A stretch of DNA of 64,000 nt, taken from Thermus filiformis (GTDB taxonomy: Bacteria; Deinococcota; Deinococci; Deinococcales; Thermaceae). The first letter of the stretch is position 1; the number at the start of each line of letters is the position of its first letter. The position numbers were made by a program, and so were the translations under genes. The stretch spans positions 248,001 through 312,000 of the forward strand of contig NZ_JPSL02000039.1 of assembly GCF_000771745.2 (NCBI RefSeq), written 5' to 3'. Positions 9,374 to 19,360 of the stretch are shown in pieces. The notes below the pieces were generated by a model, which saw only the letters and a list, made by a program, of their open reading frames with translations, searched no databases and was not told the origin of the DNA.

Positions 9374-9417
9374 TTGACAAGGAGGGGGCTCTTGGCGTAA
9401 ACTTTGACTCAGTATAA
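9374..9417 (+). promoter_or_regulatory. Promoter and FadR-like operator of the fad operon
   Basis: TTGACA (9374-9379) and TAAACT (9398-9403) are 18 bp apart. Immediately overlapping the -10 and the expected transcription start is the pseudo-palindrome TTTGACTCAGTATAA (9403-9417). It agrees in 14 of 15 positions with the T. thermophilus FadR operator consensus as I recall it, TTRNACYNRGTNYAA. A repressor here would block initiation; acyl-CoA would relieve it. Confidence 0.65.
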
Positions 9418-9427
9418 GGAGGGTCAG

Positions 9428-11716
9428 ATGAGGAAAGTCGGAGTGGTTGGCGCGGGCACCATGGGGAGCGGGATCGCGGCCCTCTTGGTGAGCGCGGGGG
9501 TTCCGGTGGTCCTTCTGGACATCCCCGGCCAGGAGGACCGGAACGGCCCCGCGAAGAAGGGGCTGGAGCGGGCCTTGAAGGCCAGGCCCGCCGCCTTCAT
9601 GGACAAGGACCTGGCCCGGTATATAGAGATCGGCAACACGGAGGACGACCTGGAGAAGCTCAGGGACTGCGACTGGGTGGTGGAGGCCATCGTGGAGAAG
9701 CCCGAGCCCAAGCAGGCCCTGTACGCCCGCCTCGAGGCCATCCTCAAGCCCACGGCCATCGTCAGCTCCAACACGAGTGGGATCCCCATGCGGATCCTCC
9801 TGGAGGGCCGCTCCGAGTCCTTCCGCCGGCGCTTTTTGGGCACCCACTTCTTCAACCCGCCCCGTTACCTCCACCTCCTGGAGCTCATCCCCACCCCCGA
9901 GACCGACCCCCAGGTCCTGGAAAGGATGCGCCGCTTCGCCGAGCGCGTCCTGGGCAAGGGGGTGGTCCTGGCCAAGGACGCCCCGGGCTTCGTGGCCAAC
10001 CGGCTGGGGGTCTACGGCATGGTCCAGGCCATCCGGCTCATGGAGAAGCACGGCCTGACCATTGACGAGGTGGATGCCCTCACCGGGCCCCTCCTGGGCC
10101 GGCCCAACTCCGCCACCTTCCGCACCGCCGACCTCACCGGGCTGGACGTGCTCAAGCTGGTGACAGAGGAGCTCGCCCACGCCACGGGGGAGGACTTCGC
10201 CCTGCCCGACTGGGTCCTGCGCCTGGTGGCCGAGGGGCGGCTCGGGGAGAAGACGGGGGCGGGGTTCTACACCCGTAAGGACGGGGAGGTCCTGACCCTG
10301 GACCCGGCCACCTTTACCTACCGGCCCCGGCAGAAGCTGGACCTGCCCGAGCTGAAGGCCCTGATGGACAAGCCCCTTCCCGAGCGCCTAAAGGGGGCCT
10401 TGGCCCTGCCCGGCAAGTATGGGGCTTTCCTGAAGGAGCTCTTCCTCCGCACCGCCCACTACACCCTGGAGAAGACCCCCGAGATCGCCTACGACCTGGT
10501 CTCCGTGGACCAGGCCCTGGAGTGGGGCTTTGGCTGGGAGGCGGGGCCCTACAAGAACATGGACGCGGTGGGCCTGGAGGCCCTCCGGACCGGCTTCGCC
10601 GAGCTGGGCCTTTCCGAGCCTGACCTCCTTTCCAAGGCCCAGGGGAGCTTCTACAAGGACGGCACCTATCTGGCCTTTGACGGGAGTTACCAGCCCCTCC
10701 CTACCCGGCCCGAGGTGATTAGCCTGAAGCGGGTGCGCTCCGAAGGGAAGGTCCTTTTGGAGAACAAGGACGCCGCCCTTTTGGACCTGGGGGACGGGGT
10801 GGCCCTTCTGGAGTTCCGCACCAAGATGAACGCCATCGGGGAGGGGGTCTTGAGCCTCCTCCAGAAGTCCTTGGACTTCATTGAGAAGAACGGGTACGCG
10901 GGCCTGGTGATCGGCAACGAGGACCCCCGGGCCTTCTCCGCCGGGGCCAACCTGGCCCTCATCCTCTCCCAGGCCCAGGAGGGGGACTGGGACGAGCTGG
11001 CCCTGGCGGTCCGGGCCTTCCAGAAGGCCACCATGAGCCTCCGCTACAGCCCCTTCCCCGTGGTGGCGGCCCCCTTCGGCCTCACCCTGGGGGGCGGGGC
11101 GGAGATCACCCTGCACGCGGACCGGGTCCAGGCCCACGCGGAGCTCTACATGGGCCTGGTGGAGGTGGGGGTGGGGCTCATCCCCGCCGGGGGCGGGACC
11201 AAGGAGCTCCTCTTCCGCTTTACCCGGGAGCTCGCCCCTTATGAGGAGGCCGACCCCTTTGAGGCGGTGAAGCGGGCCTTCGGCCTCATCGCCATGGCCC
11301 AGACCTCCACGAGCGCCCTCGAGGCCCGGAAGATGGGCTTCCTGCGGGATGGGGACGGGATCAGCATGAACCGCGACTTCCTCCTCTCGGACGCCAAGCG
11401 CAAGGTCCTGGAGCTGGCCCCGGACTACCGCCCGCCCCTGCCGCCTTCCATCCGGACCCTGGGGGACGAGGCCTTGGGCAACCTCCGCTACGCGGTCTGG
11501 AGCTTCCGGGAGGCGGGGCAGATCTCCGACCACGATGCCCGGATCGGCCTCGAGCTGGCCTACGTCCTGGCCGGGGGCGAGGGGCCGGGCCGGGAGGTTT
11601 CGGAGTGGGACATTTTGGACCTGGAGCGGGAGGCCTTCTTGAAGCTTCTGGGCACCCGGAAGACCCAGGAGCGCATCGCCCACATGCTGAAGACGGGGAA
11701 GCCGCTCAGGAACTGA
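9428..11716 (+). CDS. fadB: 3-hydroxyacyl-CoA dehydrogenase / enoyl-CoA hydratase
   Basis: Bifunctional beta-oxidation enzyme: hydrates enoyl-CoA and oxidises 3-hydroxyacyl-CoA with NAD. 762 residues from the ATG at 9428, which has an AAGGAGGG ribosome site 4 nt upstream; an upstream in-frame start lacks one and lies within the operator. The NAD-binding GAGTMGSGIA is at the N-terminus, with SSNTSGIPM and HFFNPPRYLHLLELIP of the dehydrogenase following. The hydratase domain is C-terminal, with the oxyanion segment FSAGANLAL near 501 and GLTLGGGAEITLHAD near 550. This dehydrogenase-first order is the reverse of E. coli FadB. It is the first gene of the fadB-thiolase-fadE operon. Confidence 0.95.
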   Translation: MRKVGVVGAGTMGSGIAALLVSAGVPVVLLDIPGQEDRNGPAKKGLERALKARPAAFMDKDLARYIEIGNTEDDLEKLRDCDWVVEAIVEKPEPKQALYARLEAILKPTAIVSSNTSGIPMRILLEGRSESFRRRFLGTHFFNPPRYLHLLELIPTPETDPQVLERMRRFAERVLGKGVVLAKDAPGFVANRLGVYGMVQAIRLMEKHGLTIDEVDALTGPLLGRPNSATFRTADLTGLDVLKLVTEELAHATGEDFALPDWVLRLVAEGRLGEKTGAGFYTRKDGEVLTLDPATFTYRPRQKLDLPELKALMDKPLPERLKGALALPGKYGAFLKELFLRTAHYTLEKTPEIAYDLVSVDQALEWGFGWEAGPYKNMDAVGLEALRTGFAELGLSEPDLLSKAQGSFYKDGTYLAFDGSYQPLPTRPEVISLKRVRSEGKVLLENKDAALLDLGDGVALLEFRTKMNAIGEGVLSLLQKSLDFIEKNGYAGLVIGNEDPRAFSAGANLALILSQAQEGDWDELALAVRAFQKATMSLRYSPFPVVAAPFGLTLGGGAEITLHADRVQAHAELYMGLVEVGVGLIPAGGGTKELLFRFTRELAPYEEADPFEAVKRAFGLIAMAQTSTSALEARKMGFLRDGDGISMNRDFLLSDAKRKVLELAPDYRPPLPPSIRTLGDEALGNLRYAVWSFREAGQISDHDARIGLELAYVLAGGEGPGREVSEWDILDLEREAFLKLLGTRKTQERIAHMLKTGKPLRN

Positions 11717-11745
11717 AGCGGTGAAGCGATGAAGCGGTGAAGCGA
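11714..11745 (+). repeat. Four tandem 8-bp units (TGAAGCGR)
   Basis: TGAAGCGG and TGAAGCGA alternate four times, beginning at the fadB stop codon and filling most of the gap to the next gene. A nearly identical four-unit array occurs at 30321-30352. Confidence 0.9.
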
Positions 11746-11755
11746 GGGGGAAAAG

Positions 11756-12940
11756 ATGCGGGAAGCGGTGATTGTGAGCGCGGTCAGGAGCCCCGTGGCC
11801 CGGGGCAAGAAGGACGGGGCCTTGGCCTCCGTCCACCCGGTGGACCTCTCGGCCCTGGTCATGCGGGAGGTCCTGCGCCGGGCCGGGGTGGAGGGGAAGG
11901 AGCTGGAGGACGTGCTTTGGGGCTGCGCCATGCCCGAGGCGGCCCAGGGGCTGAACATCGCCCGGCTGGCCCTCCTAAGGGCGGGCCTGCCGGTGGAGGT
12001 GGCGGGGGCCACCGTCAACCGGTTCTGCTCCAGCGGCCTGCAGACGGTGGCCATGGCCGCCCAGGCCATCATGACCGGGATGGCGGACGCGGTGCTGGCG
12101 GGCGGGGTGGAGATGATGAGCCAGGTGCCCATGTCGGGCTACCACACCCGGCTCCACAAGGACCTTACCCCCGACTGGTCCCCCGAGACCTACTCCGCCT
12201 ACATCGGGATGGGCTTCACCGCCGAGCGGGTGGCGGAGCGCTACGGCATCAGCCGGGAGGAGCAGGACCGCTGGGCTCTACGGAGCCACCAGCGGGCCGC
12301 CCAGGCTTGGGCCGAGGGCCGGTTCACCGAGGTGGTGCCGGTCCCGGTCCAGAAGGTGGTCTGGAAGAACGGGAAGAAGGCCCTCGAGGAGTACGTCTTT
12401 GACCGGGACGAGACCGTCCGGCCCGACACCAGCCTGGAGAAACTCTCCCAGCTCAAGCCCGCCTTCAAGCAGGGGGGTACGGTGACCGCCGGGAACAGCA
12501 GCCCCTACTCCGACGGGGCGGCGGCCGTTTTGGTCATGGACAAGGAGAAGGCCCTGGCCCTGGGGCTCAAGCCCCTGGCCCGGCTTCTCACCTTCGCCGT
12601 GGCGGGGGTGGAGCCGGACATCATGGGCGTGGGCCCCGCCAAGGCCATACCCAAGGCCCTCAAGCGGGCGGGCCTGACCCTGGACCAGATAGACCTGATT
12701 GAGTTCAACGAGGCCTTCGCCGCCCAGGTCCTGGCGGTGATGCGGGAGGTGGGCCTGCCCGAGGAGAAGGTCAACGTCAACGGCGGGGCCATCGCTTTGG
12801 GCCACCCCCTGGGGGCCACGGGAGCCAAGCTCACCGCCCAGCTCATCTCCGAGCTTTCCCGGCGGGGCGGCGGGATCGGGATGGTCACCATGTGCATCGG
12901 CGGCGGCATGGGCGCTGCAGGAATCTTTGAGGTCTACTAG
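11756..12940 (+). CDS. fadA: Acetyl-CoA acetyltransferase (thiolase)
   Basis: Cleaves 3-ketoacyl-CoA with CoA, the last step of beta-oxidation, or condenses two acetyl-CoA in reverse. 394 residues, the usual thiolase size. The acylated cysteine is in [10 protein letters not shown] (about residue 90), the histidine in [16 protein letters not shown] (about 349) and the second cysteine in [10 protein letters not shown] (about 379). An AGGGGGAAAAG ribosome site precedes the ATG. Between fadB and fadE it completes the operon. Family assignment is certain; preference for long-chain or acetoacetyl substrates cannot be read from the sequence. Confidence 0.95.
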   Translation: MREAVIVSAVRSPVARGKKDGALASVHPVDLSALVMREVLRRAGVEGKELEDVLWGCAMPEAAQGLNIARLALLRAGLPVEVAGATVNRFCSSGLQTVAMAAQAIMTGMADAVLAGGVEMMSQVPMSGYHTRLHKDLTPDWSPETYSAYIGMGFTAERVAERYGISREEQDRWALRSHQRAAQAWAEGRFTEVVPVPVQKVVWKNGKKALEEYVFDRDETVRPDTSLEKLSQLKPAFKQGGTVTAGNSSPYSDGAAAVLVMDKEKALALGLKPLARLLTFAVAGVEPDIMGVGPAKAIPKALKRAGLTLDQIDLIEFNEAFAAQVLAVMREVGLPEEKVNVNGGAIALGHPLGATGAKLTAQLISELSRRGGGIGMVTMCIGGGMGAAGIFEVY

Positions 12941-12951
12941 AGGAGGGGTCC

Positions 12952-14679
12952 ATGACGGAGGAAAAGAAGCTTTGGAAGAAAGGCGGCGGCTGGCTCTTGG
13001 AGGCCCCCGAGGCCATTTACGCCCCCGAGGACTTTGACGAGACGGTGCGGGAGATTGCCCGCACCGCCCGGACCTTCGCGGAGAGGGAGGTCCTGCCCCT
13101 TTTGGAGCGGATGGAGCACGGGGAGCTCGAGCTCAACCTGGACCTGATGCGGAAGGCCGGGGAGCTGGGGCTTCTGGCGGTGGAGATCCCCGAGGAGTAC
13201 GGGGGGCTGGACCTGCCCAAGGTGGTCTCCACGGTGATCGCGGAGGAGCTCTCCGGGACGGGCGGTTTCTCCGTGACCTACGGGGCCCACACCTCCATCG
13301 GCACCCTGCCCTTGGTCTACTTCGGCACCCCCGAGCAGAAGGCCAAGTACCTCCCCAAGCTGGCGAGCGGGGAGTGGGTGGCCGCCTACTGCCTCACCGA
13401 GCCCGGCAGCGGCTCCGACGCCCTGGCGGCCAAGACCCGGGCGGTGCTCAGCGAGGACGGGAAATACTACATCCTCAACGGCACCAAGATGTGGATCTCC
13501 AACGCCGGCTTCGCCCAACTCTTCACCGTCTTCGCCAAGGTGGACGGCCAGCACTTCACCGCCTTTTTGGTGGAGCGGAACACCCCGGGCCTCTCCTTCG
13601 GCGCCGAGGAGAGGAAGATGGGGATCAAGGCCAGCTCCACCCGGCAGGTCTTCCTCGAGGACGTCAAGGTGCCCGTGGAGAACGTCCTGGGGGAGGTGGG
13701 CAAGGGGCACAAGATCGCCTTTAACGTCCTCAACGTGGGCCGGTACAAGCTGGGGGCGGGGGCCATCGGCGGGAGCAAGCGGGCTTTGGAGATGTCCGCC
13801 AAGTACGCCAAAGGCCGCGTCCAGTTCGGCCGCCCCATCGCCAGCTTCGGCCTCATCCAGGAGAAGCTCGCGGAGATGGCCATCCGCATCTACGCGGGGG
13901 AGAGCGCGGTCTACCGCACCGTGGGCCTGATTGACGAGGCCCTGGTGGGGAAGGAGGGCGCAGAGGCGGTCCTTGCGGGCATAGAGGAGTACGCGGTGGA
14001 GGCCAGCATCATCAAGGTGCTGGGCTCGGAGGTCCTGGACTACGTGGTGGACGAGGGGGCGCAGATCCACGGGGGCTACGGTTACAGCGCCGACTACCCC
14101 ATTGAGCGGGCCTACCGGGACGCCCGCATCAACCGCATCTTTGAGGGCACCAACGAGATCAACCGCCTCCTCATCCCCGGCATGCTCCTGAGGCGGGCCC
14201 TCAAGGGCCAGCTTCCCCTCTTCCAGGCGGCCCAGAGGCTCCAGAAGGAGCTCCTCGAGCCCTCCTTTGAGGAGCCGGAGGACCCGGAGGCCTCCTACGT
14301 CCAGAACCTCAAGAAGCTCGCCCTGATGGTGATGGGCCTGGCGGCCCTCAAGTTCGGCGACAAGGTGGAGGAGGAGCAGGAGGTGTTGGCGGCGGCGGCG
14401 GACATCCTTATTGACGCCTACGCCGCGGAGAGCGCCCTCCTCAGGGGCCGCCGCCTGGGCGGGGTGGCGGGCACGATGGCCCGGCTTTACCTCCTCCAGG
14501 CCCTGGACCGGGCCCAGGCCCGGGCGGTGGGGGTCCTGCCCCGGCTGGCCGAGGGGGACGACCTCCGCCTGGTCCTCTCGGCGGCCCGCCGCCTGACCAA
14601 GCGGGAGGCCCTGGACCTGGTGGCCCTGAGGCGGGAGGTGGCCCAGGCGGTTCTGGAGAAGGAGGGCTACCCCCTCTAG
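12952..14679 (+). CDS. fadE: Acyl-CoA dehydrogenase
   Basis: FAD-dependent desaturation of acyl-CoA, the first step of beta-oxidation. 575 residues: an acyl-CoA dehydrogenase core (about 30-420) with the signature YCLTEPGSGSDALAAKT and KMWISNAGFAQLFTVFAK, the catalytic glutamate in IFEGTNEINR (about residue 397), and a further C-terminal helical region of about 150 residues as in very-long-chain type enzymes. It starts 11 nt after the thiolase stop with AGGAGGGG as ribosome site. Electrons would pass to an ETF, which is not encoded in this window. Confidence 0.94.
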   Translation: MTEEKKLWKKGGGWLLEAPEAIYAPEDFDETVREIARTARTFAEREVLPLLERMEHGELELNLDLMRKAGELGLLAVEIPEEYGGLDLPKVVSTVIAEELSGTGGFSVTYGAHTSIGTLPLVYFGTPEQKAKYLPKLASGEWVAAYCLTEPGSGSDALAAKTRAVLSEDGKYYILNGTKMWISNAGFAQLFTVFAKVDGQHFTAFLVERNTPGLSFGAEERKMGIKASSTRQVFLEDVKVPVENVLGEVGKGHKIAFNVLNVGRYKLGAGAIGGSKRALEMSAKYAKGRVQFGRPIASFGLIQEKLAEMAIRIYAGESAVYRTVGLIDEALVGKEGAEAVLAGIEEYAVEASIIKVLGSEVLDYVVDEGAQIHGGYGYSADYPIERAYRDARINRIFEGTNEINRLLIPGMLLRRALKGQLPLFQAAQRLQKELLEPSFEEPEDPEASYVQNLKKLALMVMGLAALKFGDKVEEEQEVLAAAADILIDAYAAESALLRGRRLGGVAGTMARLYLLQALDRAQARAVGVLPRLAEGDDLRLVLSAARRLTKREALDLVALRREVAQAVLEKEGYPL

Positions 14680-14681
14680 CG

Positions 14682-14709
14682 CCCCGTCCTGGCGCAAGCC
14701 AAGCTGGGG
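14682..14709 (+). repeat. Palindromic repeat hairpin, mismatched (chimeric) copy
   Basis: CCCC plus GTCCTGG, loop CGCAAG, then CCAAGCT plus GGGG. The left arm resembles the TCCTGG hairpin type and the right arm the CCAAGCT type of the repeat family, so the arms no longer pair fully. It lies just after the fadE stop. Confidence 0.7.
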
Positions 14710-14724
14710 TATAAACCACCCCCA

Positions 14725-14757
14725 CCCCGCCCCGGCGCTTGGGGCGGGGTCTTTTCC
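14725..14757 (+). terminator. Intrinsic terminator of the fad operon
   Basis: A perfect 9-bp stem CCCCGCCCC / GGGGCGGGG (14725-14733, 14741-14749) with a 7-nt loop is followed by TCTTTTCC. It separates the fad operon from rnpB. Confidence 0.85.
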
Positions 14758-14774
14758 TGGGGTCAGAGGCGTGG

Positions 14775-14780
14775 TAAACT
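14775..14780 (+). promoter_or_regulatory. -10 element of rnpB
   Basis: TAAACT lies 7 nt before the first base of helix P1 at 14788, the expected distance for transcription starting at the mature 5' end. No convincing -35 is visible. Confidence 0.55.
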
Positions 14781-14787
14781 AAGTTTT

Positions 14788-15158
14788 GGCCCCAGGTCAG
14801 GGGGGTGGTCGCGCTCGGAAGGCCGAACCCTTCCGGGTGAGGAAAGTCCGGGCACCGTAGGGCAGGGTGCCAGCTAACGGCTGGGCGGGGTAACCCGACG
14901 GAAAGTGCCACAGAGAAGAGACCGCCAGCGGCCCTTCGGGGTGCGGGCAAGGGTGAAACGGTGGGGTAAGAGCCCACCGCCTGGCCTGGTAACAGGCTGG
15001 GGCACGGCAAACCCCACCCGGTGCAAGGTCCGGTAGGCAGGAAGGGCTTGCCCGGCCCGTCAGAACCTGCGGGATGGACCGCTTGAGGCCAGGGGCGACC
15101 CTGGTCCCAGAGAGATGGCCACCGAAACAGAACCCGGCTTACGCCCTGGCCTGGGGCC
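14788..15158 (+). ncRNA. rnpB: RNase P RNA (bacterial type A)
   Basis: The catalytic RNA of RNase P, which matures tRNA 5' ends. The conserved core is plain: GAGGAAAGTCCGGGC near 14840 (CR I), CACAGAGAAGAGACC near 14909, the GTAAGAGCCCACCG segment near 14967, and AGAGAGATGGCCACC followed by ACAGAACCCGGCTTA near 15110-15141 (CR V). The ends are fixed by helix P1: bases 14788-14802 pair with 15144-15158 with a single G-U. About 371 nt. Its 3' end is immediately followed by the reverse-strand cysS stop codon. This explains the otherwise gene-free 14680-15158 stretch. Confidence 0.97.
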
Positions 15159-16598
15159 CTATAAAATCCGCCACTTGGGGCCTTCCTTGGTATCCTCCAC
15201 CGCCACGCCCAGCTCCAGGAGCCGGGCGCGGATCAGGTCGCTTTTGGCGTAGTCCCGGGCCCGCCGCGCCTCCTCCCGAAGCTCCAAAAGGAGTCGGATC
15301 AGGCCCTCCAGGAGGGGGCCGGAGACCTTTTCCTCCAGCACCCGCTCCGGGAACAGGCCCAGAAGCCCCTCGCCTAGCTTGTGAAAGACCGAGGCCGCCC
15401 TTTGGAGGCTTTCCCGCCTGGCCTCGGGCAGGAGCTTGTTGAGCTCGGGGAGGAAGTCAAAGAAGGCGGCCAGGGCCTGGGGGGTGGCGAGGTCGTCCTC
15501 GAGGGCGGCGAGGACCCGGCCCTCCAGGGCTTCCAGGCCCTCTTCCAAGGCGGGGGTGGTGCCGGAAGGGGCCTCCCGGGCCCGGCGGCGCACCTCCCGG
15601 TAGGCCTGGAGGAGGCGGGCGTAGCCCCGCTTGGCCGCCTCGAGGCCCTCCCAGGTGAAGTCCATGGGGCTCCGGTAGTGGGTCTGCAGGAGGTAGAAGC
15701 GGAGGGCCATGGGCTCGTGGGCCCGCAAAAGGTCGTGGAGGAGGACCAGGTTTCCCGTGCTCTTGGCCATCTTCTCCCCCTCGAGGAGCACGTGGTTGTG
15801 GTGCATCCAGTACCGGGCGAACCGGTACCCCGCCGCCTCGGCCTGGGCGATCTCGCACTCGTGGTGGGGGAACTGGAGGTCTATCCCCCCGGCGTGCAGG
15901 TCAAACCCTTCCCCCAGGTACTTGAGGCTCATGGCCGTGCACTCGATGTGCCAACCGGGGTACCCCTCCCCCCAGGGGCTCTTCCAGCGCATGATGTGCC
16001 CGGGCTCGGCGGCCTTCCACAGGGCAAAGTCCAAAGGGTCCTCCTTCTCCTCCCGCACCTCCACCCGGGCCCCCGCCCGGAGCTCCTCGAGCCGCTTTCC
16101 CGAGAGCTTCCCGTACTCGGGGAAGGCCCGCACCCGGAAGTAGACGCTTCCCTTGCGCTCGTAGGCGAAGCCCCCTTCCAAAAGCCTTTGGGTGAGTTCC
16201 AGCATCTCCGGGATGTGGCCGCTGGCCCGGGGGGCGATGGAGGGCCTCAGGACGTTTAGGGCGGTGATGGCGTCAAAGTAGCTCCACATGTACTTCTCCG
16301 CCACCTCCATGGGCTCCAGCCGCTCCAGCTTGGCCCTCCGCTCGATCTTGTCCTCCCCCTCGTCCGCGTCGTCCGTGAGGTGGCCCACGTCGGTGATGTT
16401 GGAGACGAAGCGGACCTTGTACCCCTGGTCCAGCAGGTACCGCCTGAGGACGTCGTAGACGATGGGCCCCCGGGCGTGCCCCAGGTGGGGGTCGGAGTAG
16501 ACGGTGGGTCCGCAGACGTAGATCCCCACGTGGCCGGGGGTGGCGGGGACGAAGGCCTCCTTCCTCCGGGTCAGGGTGTTGTAGAGGACGAGCGGCAT
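15159..16598 (-). CDS. cysS: Cysteinyl-tRNA synthetase
   Basis: Class I aminoacyl-tRNA synthetase charging tRNA-Cys. 479 residues from the ATG at 16598 ([17 protein letters not shown]). The zinc/cysteine pocket CGPTVY, the HIGH-type motif HLGHARG (about residue 33), [22 protein letters not shown] and the KMSKS-type KMAKSTGN (about 275) are all present. Start choice: a minus-strand TATAAT (16611-16606) ends 7 nt before this ATG, giving a leaderless mRNA; an ATG 8 nt upstream overlaps that box. It diverges from hslO across only 19 bp and converges on rnpB. Confidence 0.97.
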   Translation of the reverse strand: MPLVLYNTLTRRKEAFVPATPGHVGIYVCGPTVYSDPHLGHARGPIVYDVLRRYLLDQGYKVRFVSNITDVGHLTDDADEGEDKIERRAKLERLEPMEVAEKYMWSYFDAITALNVLRPSIAPRASGHIPEMLELTQRLLEGGFAYERKGSVYFRVRAFPEYGKLSGKRLEELRAGARVEVREEKEDPLDFALWKAAEPGHIMRWKSPWGEGYPGWHIECTAMSLKYLGEGFDLHAGGIDLQFPHHECEIAQAEAAGYRFARYWMHHNHVLLEGEKMAKSTGNLVLLHDLLRAHEPMALRFYLLQTHYRSPMDFTWEGLEAAKRGYARLLQAYREVRRRAREAPSGTTPALEEGLEALEGRVLAALEDDLATPQALAAFFDFLPELNKLLPEARRESLQRAASVFHKLGEGLLGLFPERVLEEKVSGPLLEGLIRLLLELREEARRARDYAKSDLIRARLLELGVAVEDTKEGPKWRIL

Positions 16599-16617
16599 AT
16601 GAGGCATTATAGAGGGC
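16599..16617. promoter_or_regulatory. Shared divergent promoter of cysS and hslO
   Basis: The whole gap between the two start codons is 19 bp. ATTATA at 16606-16611 is TATAAT for cysS, 7 nt from its ATG. The overlapping CATTAT (16605-16610) is 7 nt from the hslO ATG. Both transcripts would be leaderless, and each -35 must lie inside the opposite gene. Confidence 0.6.
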
Positions 16618-17652
16618 ATGGGTCGGATTATCCGAGGGCTTGCGGCGGGAGGCAACTTGCGCGTGATCGCGGCGGACACCACGGATGTGGTGGAGGAGGC
16701 CCGGCTTCGCCACGGGCTTTCCCCCACGGCCACCGCCGCCTTGGGAAGGGCGCTCACGGGGGCCCTCCTCCTGGCCCAGCTCCTTTTGAAGACGCCCAAG
16801 GAGAGGCTGGCCCTCCGGTTTGAGGGGGACGGCCCCCTAGGGGGGATGATCGTGGAGGCCGCCCCGGACGGGACGGTGCGGGGGTACGTGAAGAACCCCC
16901 AGGCGGACCTTCCCATCCGGTCGGACGGGAAGCTGGACGTGGGGGGGCTGGTGGGGCGGGGGGTGCTCCAGGTGGACCGGACGCTCCCCAGCGGGGAGGT
17001 GTACTCGAGCCGGGTGGAGCTCCGCTCGGGCGAGGTGGCCGAGGACCTGGCCTACTACCTCTTCCAGTCCGAGCAGACCCCGGCGGCCCTCCTCCTGGGG
17101 GTGCGGCTCGAGGCGGGAGGCAGGGTGGACCGGGCCGGGGGGGTGGCCGTCCAGGTCCTGCCCGGAGCAAAGGAGGAGGAGATCGCCCGGCTGGAGAGGA
17201 ACCTGGTCGGGGTGAGCGTCTCCGCCCTCCTAAAGGAGAAGGGCCTGGAGGGGGCGGTGGAGGCCCTTCTGGAGGGCCTGGGGTTTGAGCCGACCGACCT
17301 CAGGGCCTTGGGCTACGGGGAAGGCGGGATTCCCGCCCGGTTCCGGTGCCGCTGCACCCGCGAGAAGGCCCTGGAGGCCCTGGTCTTCTTCACCCCGGAC
17401 GAGCGGGAGGAGATGATCGTGGAGGACGGGGGGGCGGAGGTGGTCTGCCACTGGTGCGGGGCGCGCTACCACTTCCAGCCGGAGGAGATCCGCTCCCTGG
17501 TGGCCGAGGTGCGCTGCCCGGACTGCGGGACGCTCTGGCTCTACCCCAAGGAGGACGGGACGGTGGCCCGGATAGAGGGGGAAACCTGCCGCTGTGGCCG
17601 TAAGGTGGAACTACCGCCCCCTCCTGGCCCAGGCCAGGACGGGGGCCACTAG
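16618..17652 (+). CDS. hslO: Hsp33-type redox chaperone with a second cysteine cluster
   Basis: Hsp33 is a cytoplasmic holdase switched on by oxidation of a zinc-bound cysteine tetrad. The N-terminal domain (GLSPTATAALGRALTGALLL, LRFEGDGPLGGM, GEVAEDLAYYLFQSEQTP) is typical. The family zinc site is C244-R-C246 and C277-H-W-C280. The protein is 344 residues, about 50 longer than usual, and the extension holds four more cysteines, C300-P-D-C303 and C324-R-C326, which look like a second zinc ribbon. Probably leaderless. uspA and metY follow closely on the same strand. Confidence 0.92.
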   Translation: MGRIIRGLAAGGNLRVIAADTTDVVEEARLRHGLSPTATAALGRALTGALLLAQLLLKTPKERLALRFEGDGPLGGMIVEAAPDGTVRGYVKNPQADLPIRSDGKLDVGGLVGRGVLQVDRTLPSGEVYSSRVELRSGEVAEDLAYYLFQSEQTPAALLLGVRLEAGGRVDRAGGVAVQVLPGAKEEEIARLERNLVGVSVSALLKEKGLEGAVEALLEGLGFEPTDLRALGYGEGGIPARFRCRCTREKALEALVFFTPDEREEMIVEDGGAEVVCHWCGARYHFQPEEIRSLVAEVRCPDCGTLWLYPKEDGTVARIEGETCRCGRKVELPPPPGPGQDGGH

Positions 17653-17663
17653 GGGGTGCGCGG

Positions 17664-18071
17664 ATGTTCAAGACGATCCTTCTGGCCTACGACGGTTCGG
17701 AGCACGGCAAGAAGGCGGCCCACCTGGCCCGGGGCCTCAAGGAGGTCCACGGGGCGCGGCTCTTCGTGGTCCACGCCTATGAGCCCGTCCCCGACTACCT
17801 GGGGGAGCCCCTGTACCAGGCCCTTCTCGCCCAGCGCCTGGAGCGGGCAGAGGAGGTTTTGCGGGAGGCCCTGGCCCTGGTGGGGGAGGCGGAAGGGGAG
17901 GTCCTGGAAGGGGAGGCGGCGGAGGCCATCCTGCGGGCGGCGGAGGCCCACGGGGCCGACCTCATCGTGATGGGCACCCGGGGCCTGGGGGGGCTTAAGG
18001 GGGTCTTTCTGGGAAGCCAAAGCCAGAAGGTGGTGGCCCACGCCCCCTGTCCGGTCCTTCTCGCCCGGTGA
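17664..18071 (+). CDS. Universal stress protein A family
   Basis: 135 residues, single UspA domain. N-terminal ILLAYDGSEHGKKAAHLA forms the first strand and ATP-binding aspartate; the C-terminal GTRGLGGLKGVFLGSQSQKV supplies the G-2X-G-9X-G(S/T) nucleotide-binding loop, ending in the usual APCPVLLAR. It follows hslO by 11 nt, so the two stress proteins are probably expressed together. The specific role is unknown, as for most family members. Confidence 0.92.
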   Translation: MFKTILLAYDGSEHGKKAAHLARGLKEVHGARLFVVHAYEPVPDYLGEPLYQALLAQRLERAEEVLREALALVGEAEGEVLEGEAAEAILRAAEAHGADLIVMGTRGLGGLKGVFLGSQSQKVVAHAPCPVLLAR

Positions 18072-19319
<1,248 letters not shown>

Positions 19320-19333
19320 GCCCCCTGGGGTGC

Positions 19334-19360
19334 CCCCGCTCCGGCAAAGCCGGAGTGGGG
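19334..19360. terminator. Hairpin between convergent metY-like and aminopeptidase genes
   Basis: CCCCGCTCCGGC / GCCGGAGTGGGG (12-bp arms, one G-T) with an AAA loop. There is no T tract. CCCC/GGGG-ended arms resemble the palindromic repeat family, so it may be a diverged member acting as a bidirectional terminator. Confidence 0.6.

Noticed and set aside
6414-9380. A 988-codon open frame on the strand opposite mfd
   Set aside because: It is the GC-driven mirror of mfd: low-complexity Gly/Pro/Leu/Glu-rich, no domain, and mfd itself is unambiguous. Similar long mirrors lie opposite fadE (12937-14697), fadB (10388-11836), ppdK, ppc (56344-58737) and the mutase gene (52753-54561).
15159-16916. A longer cysS frame from 16916
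   Set aside because: The extra residues cover hslO on the other strand, and the CysRS N-terminus starts at MPLVLYN.
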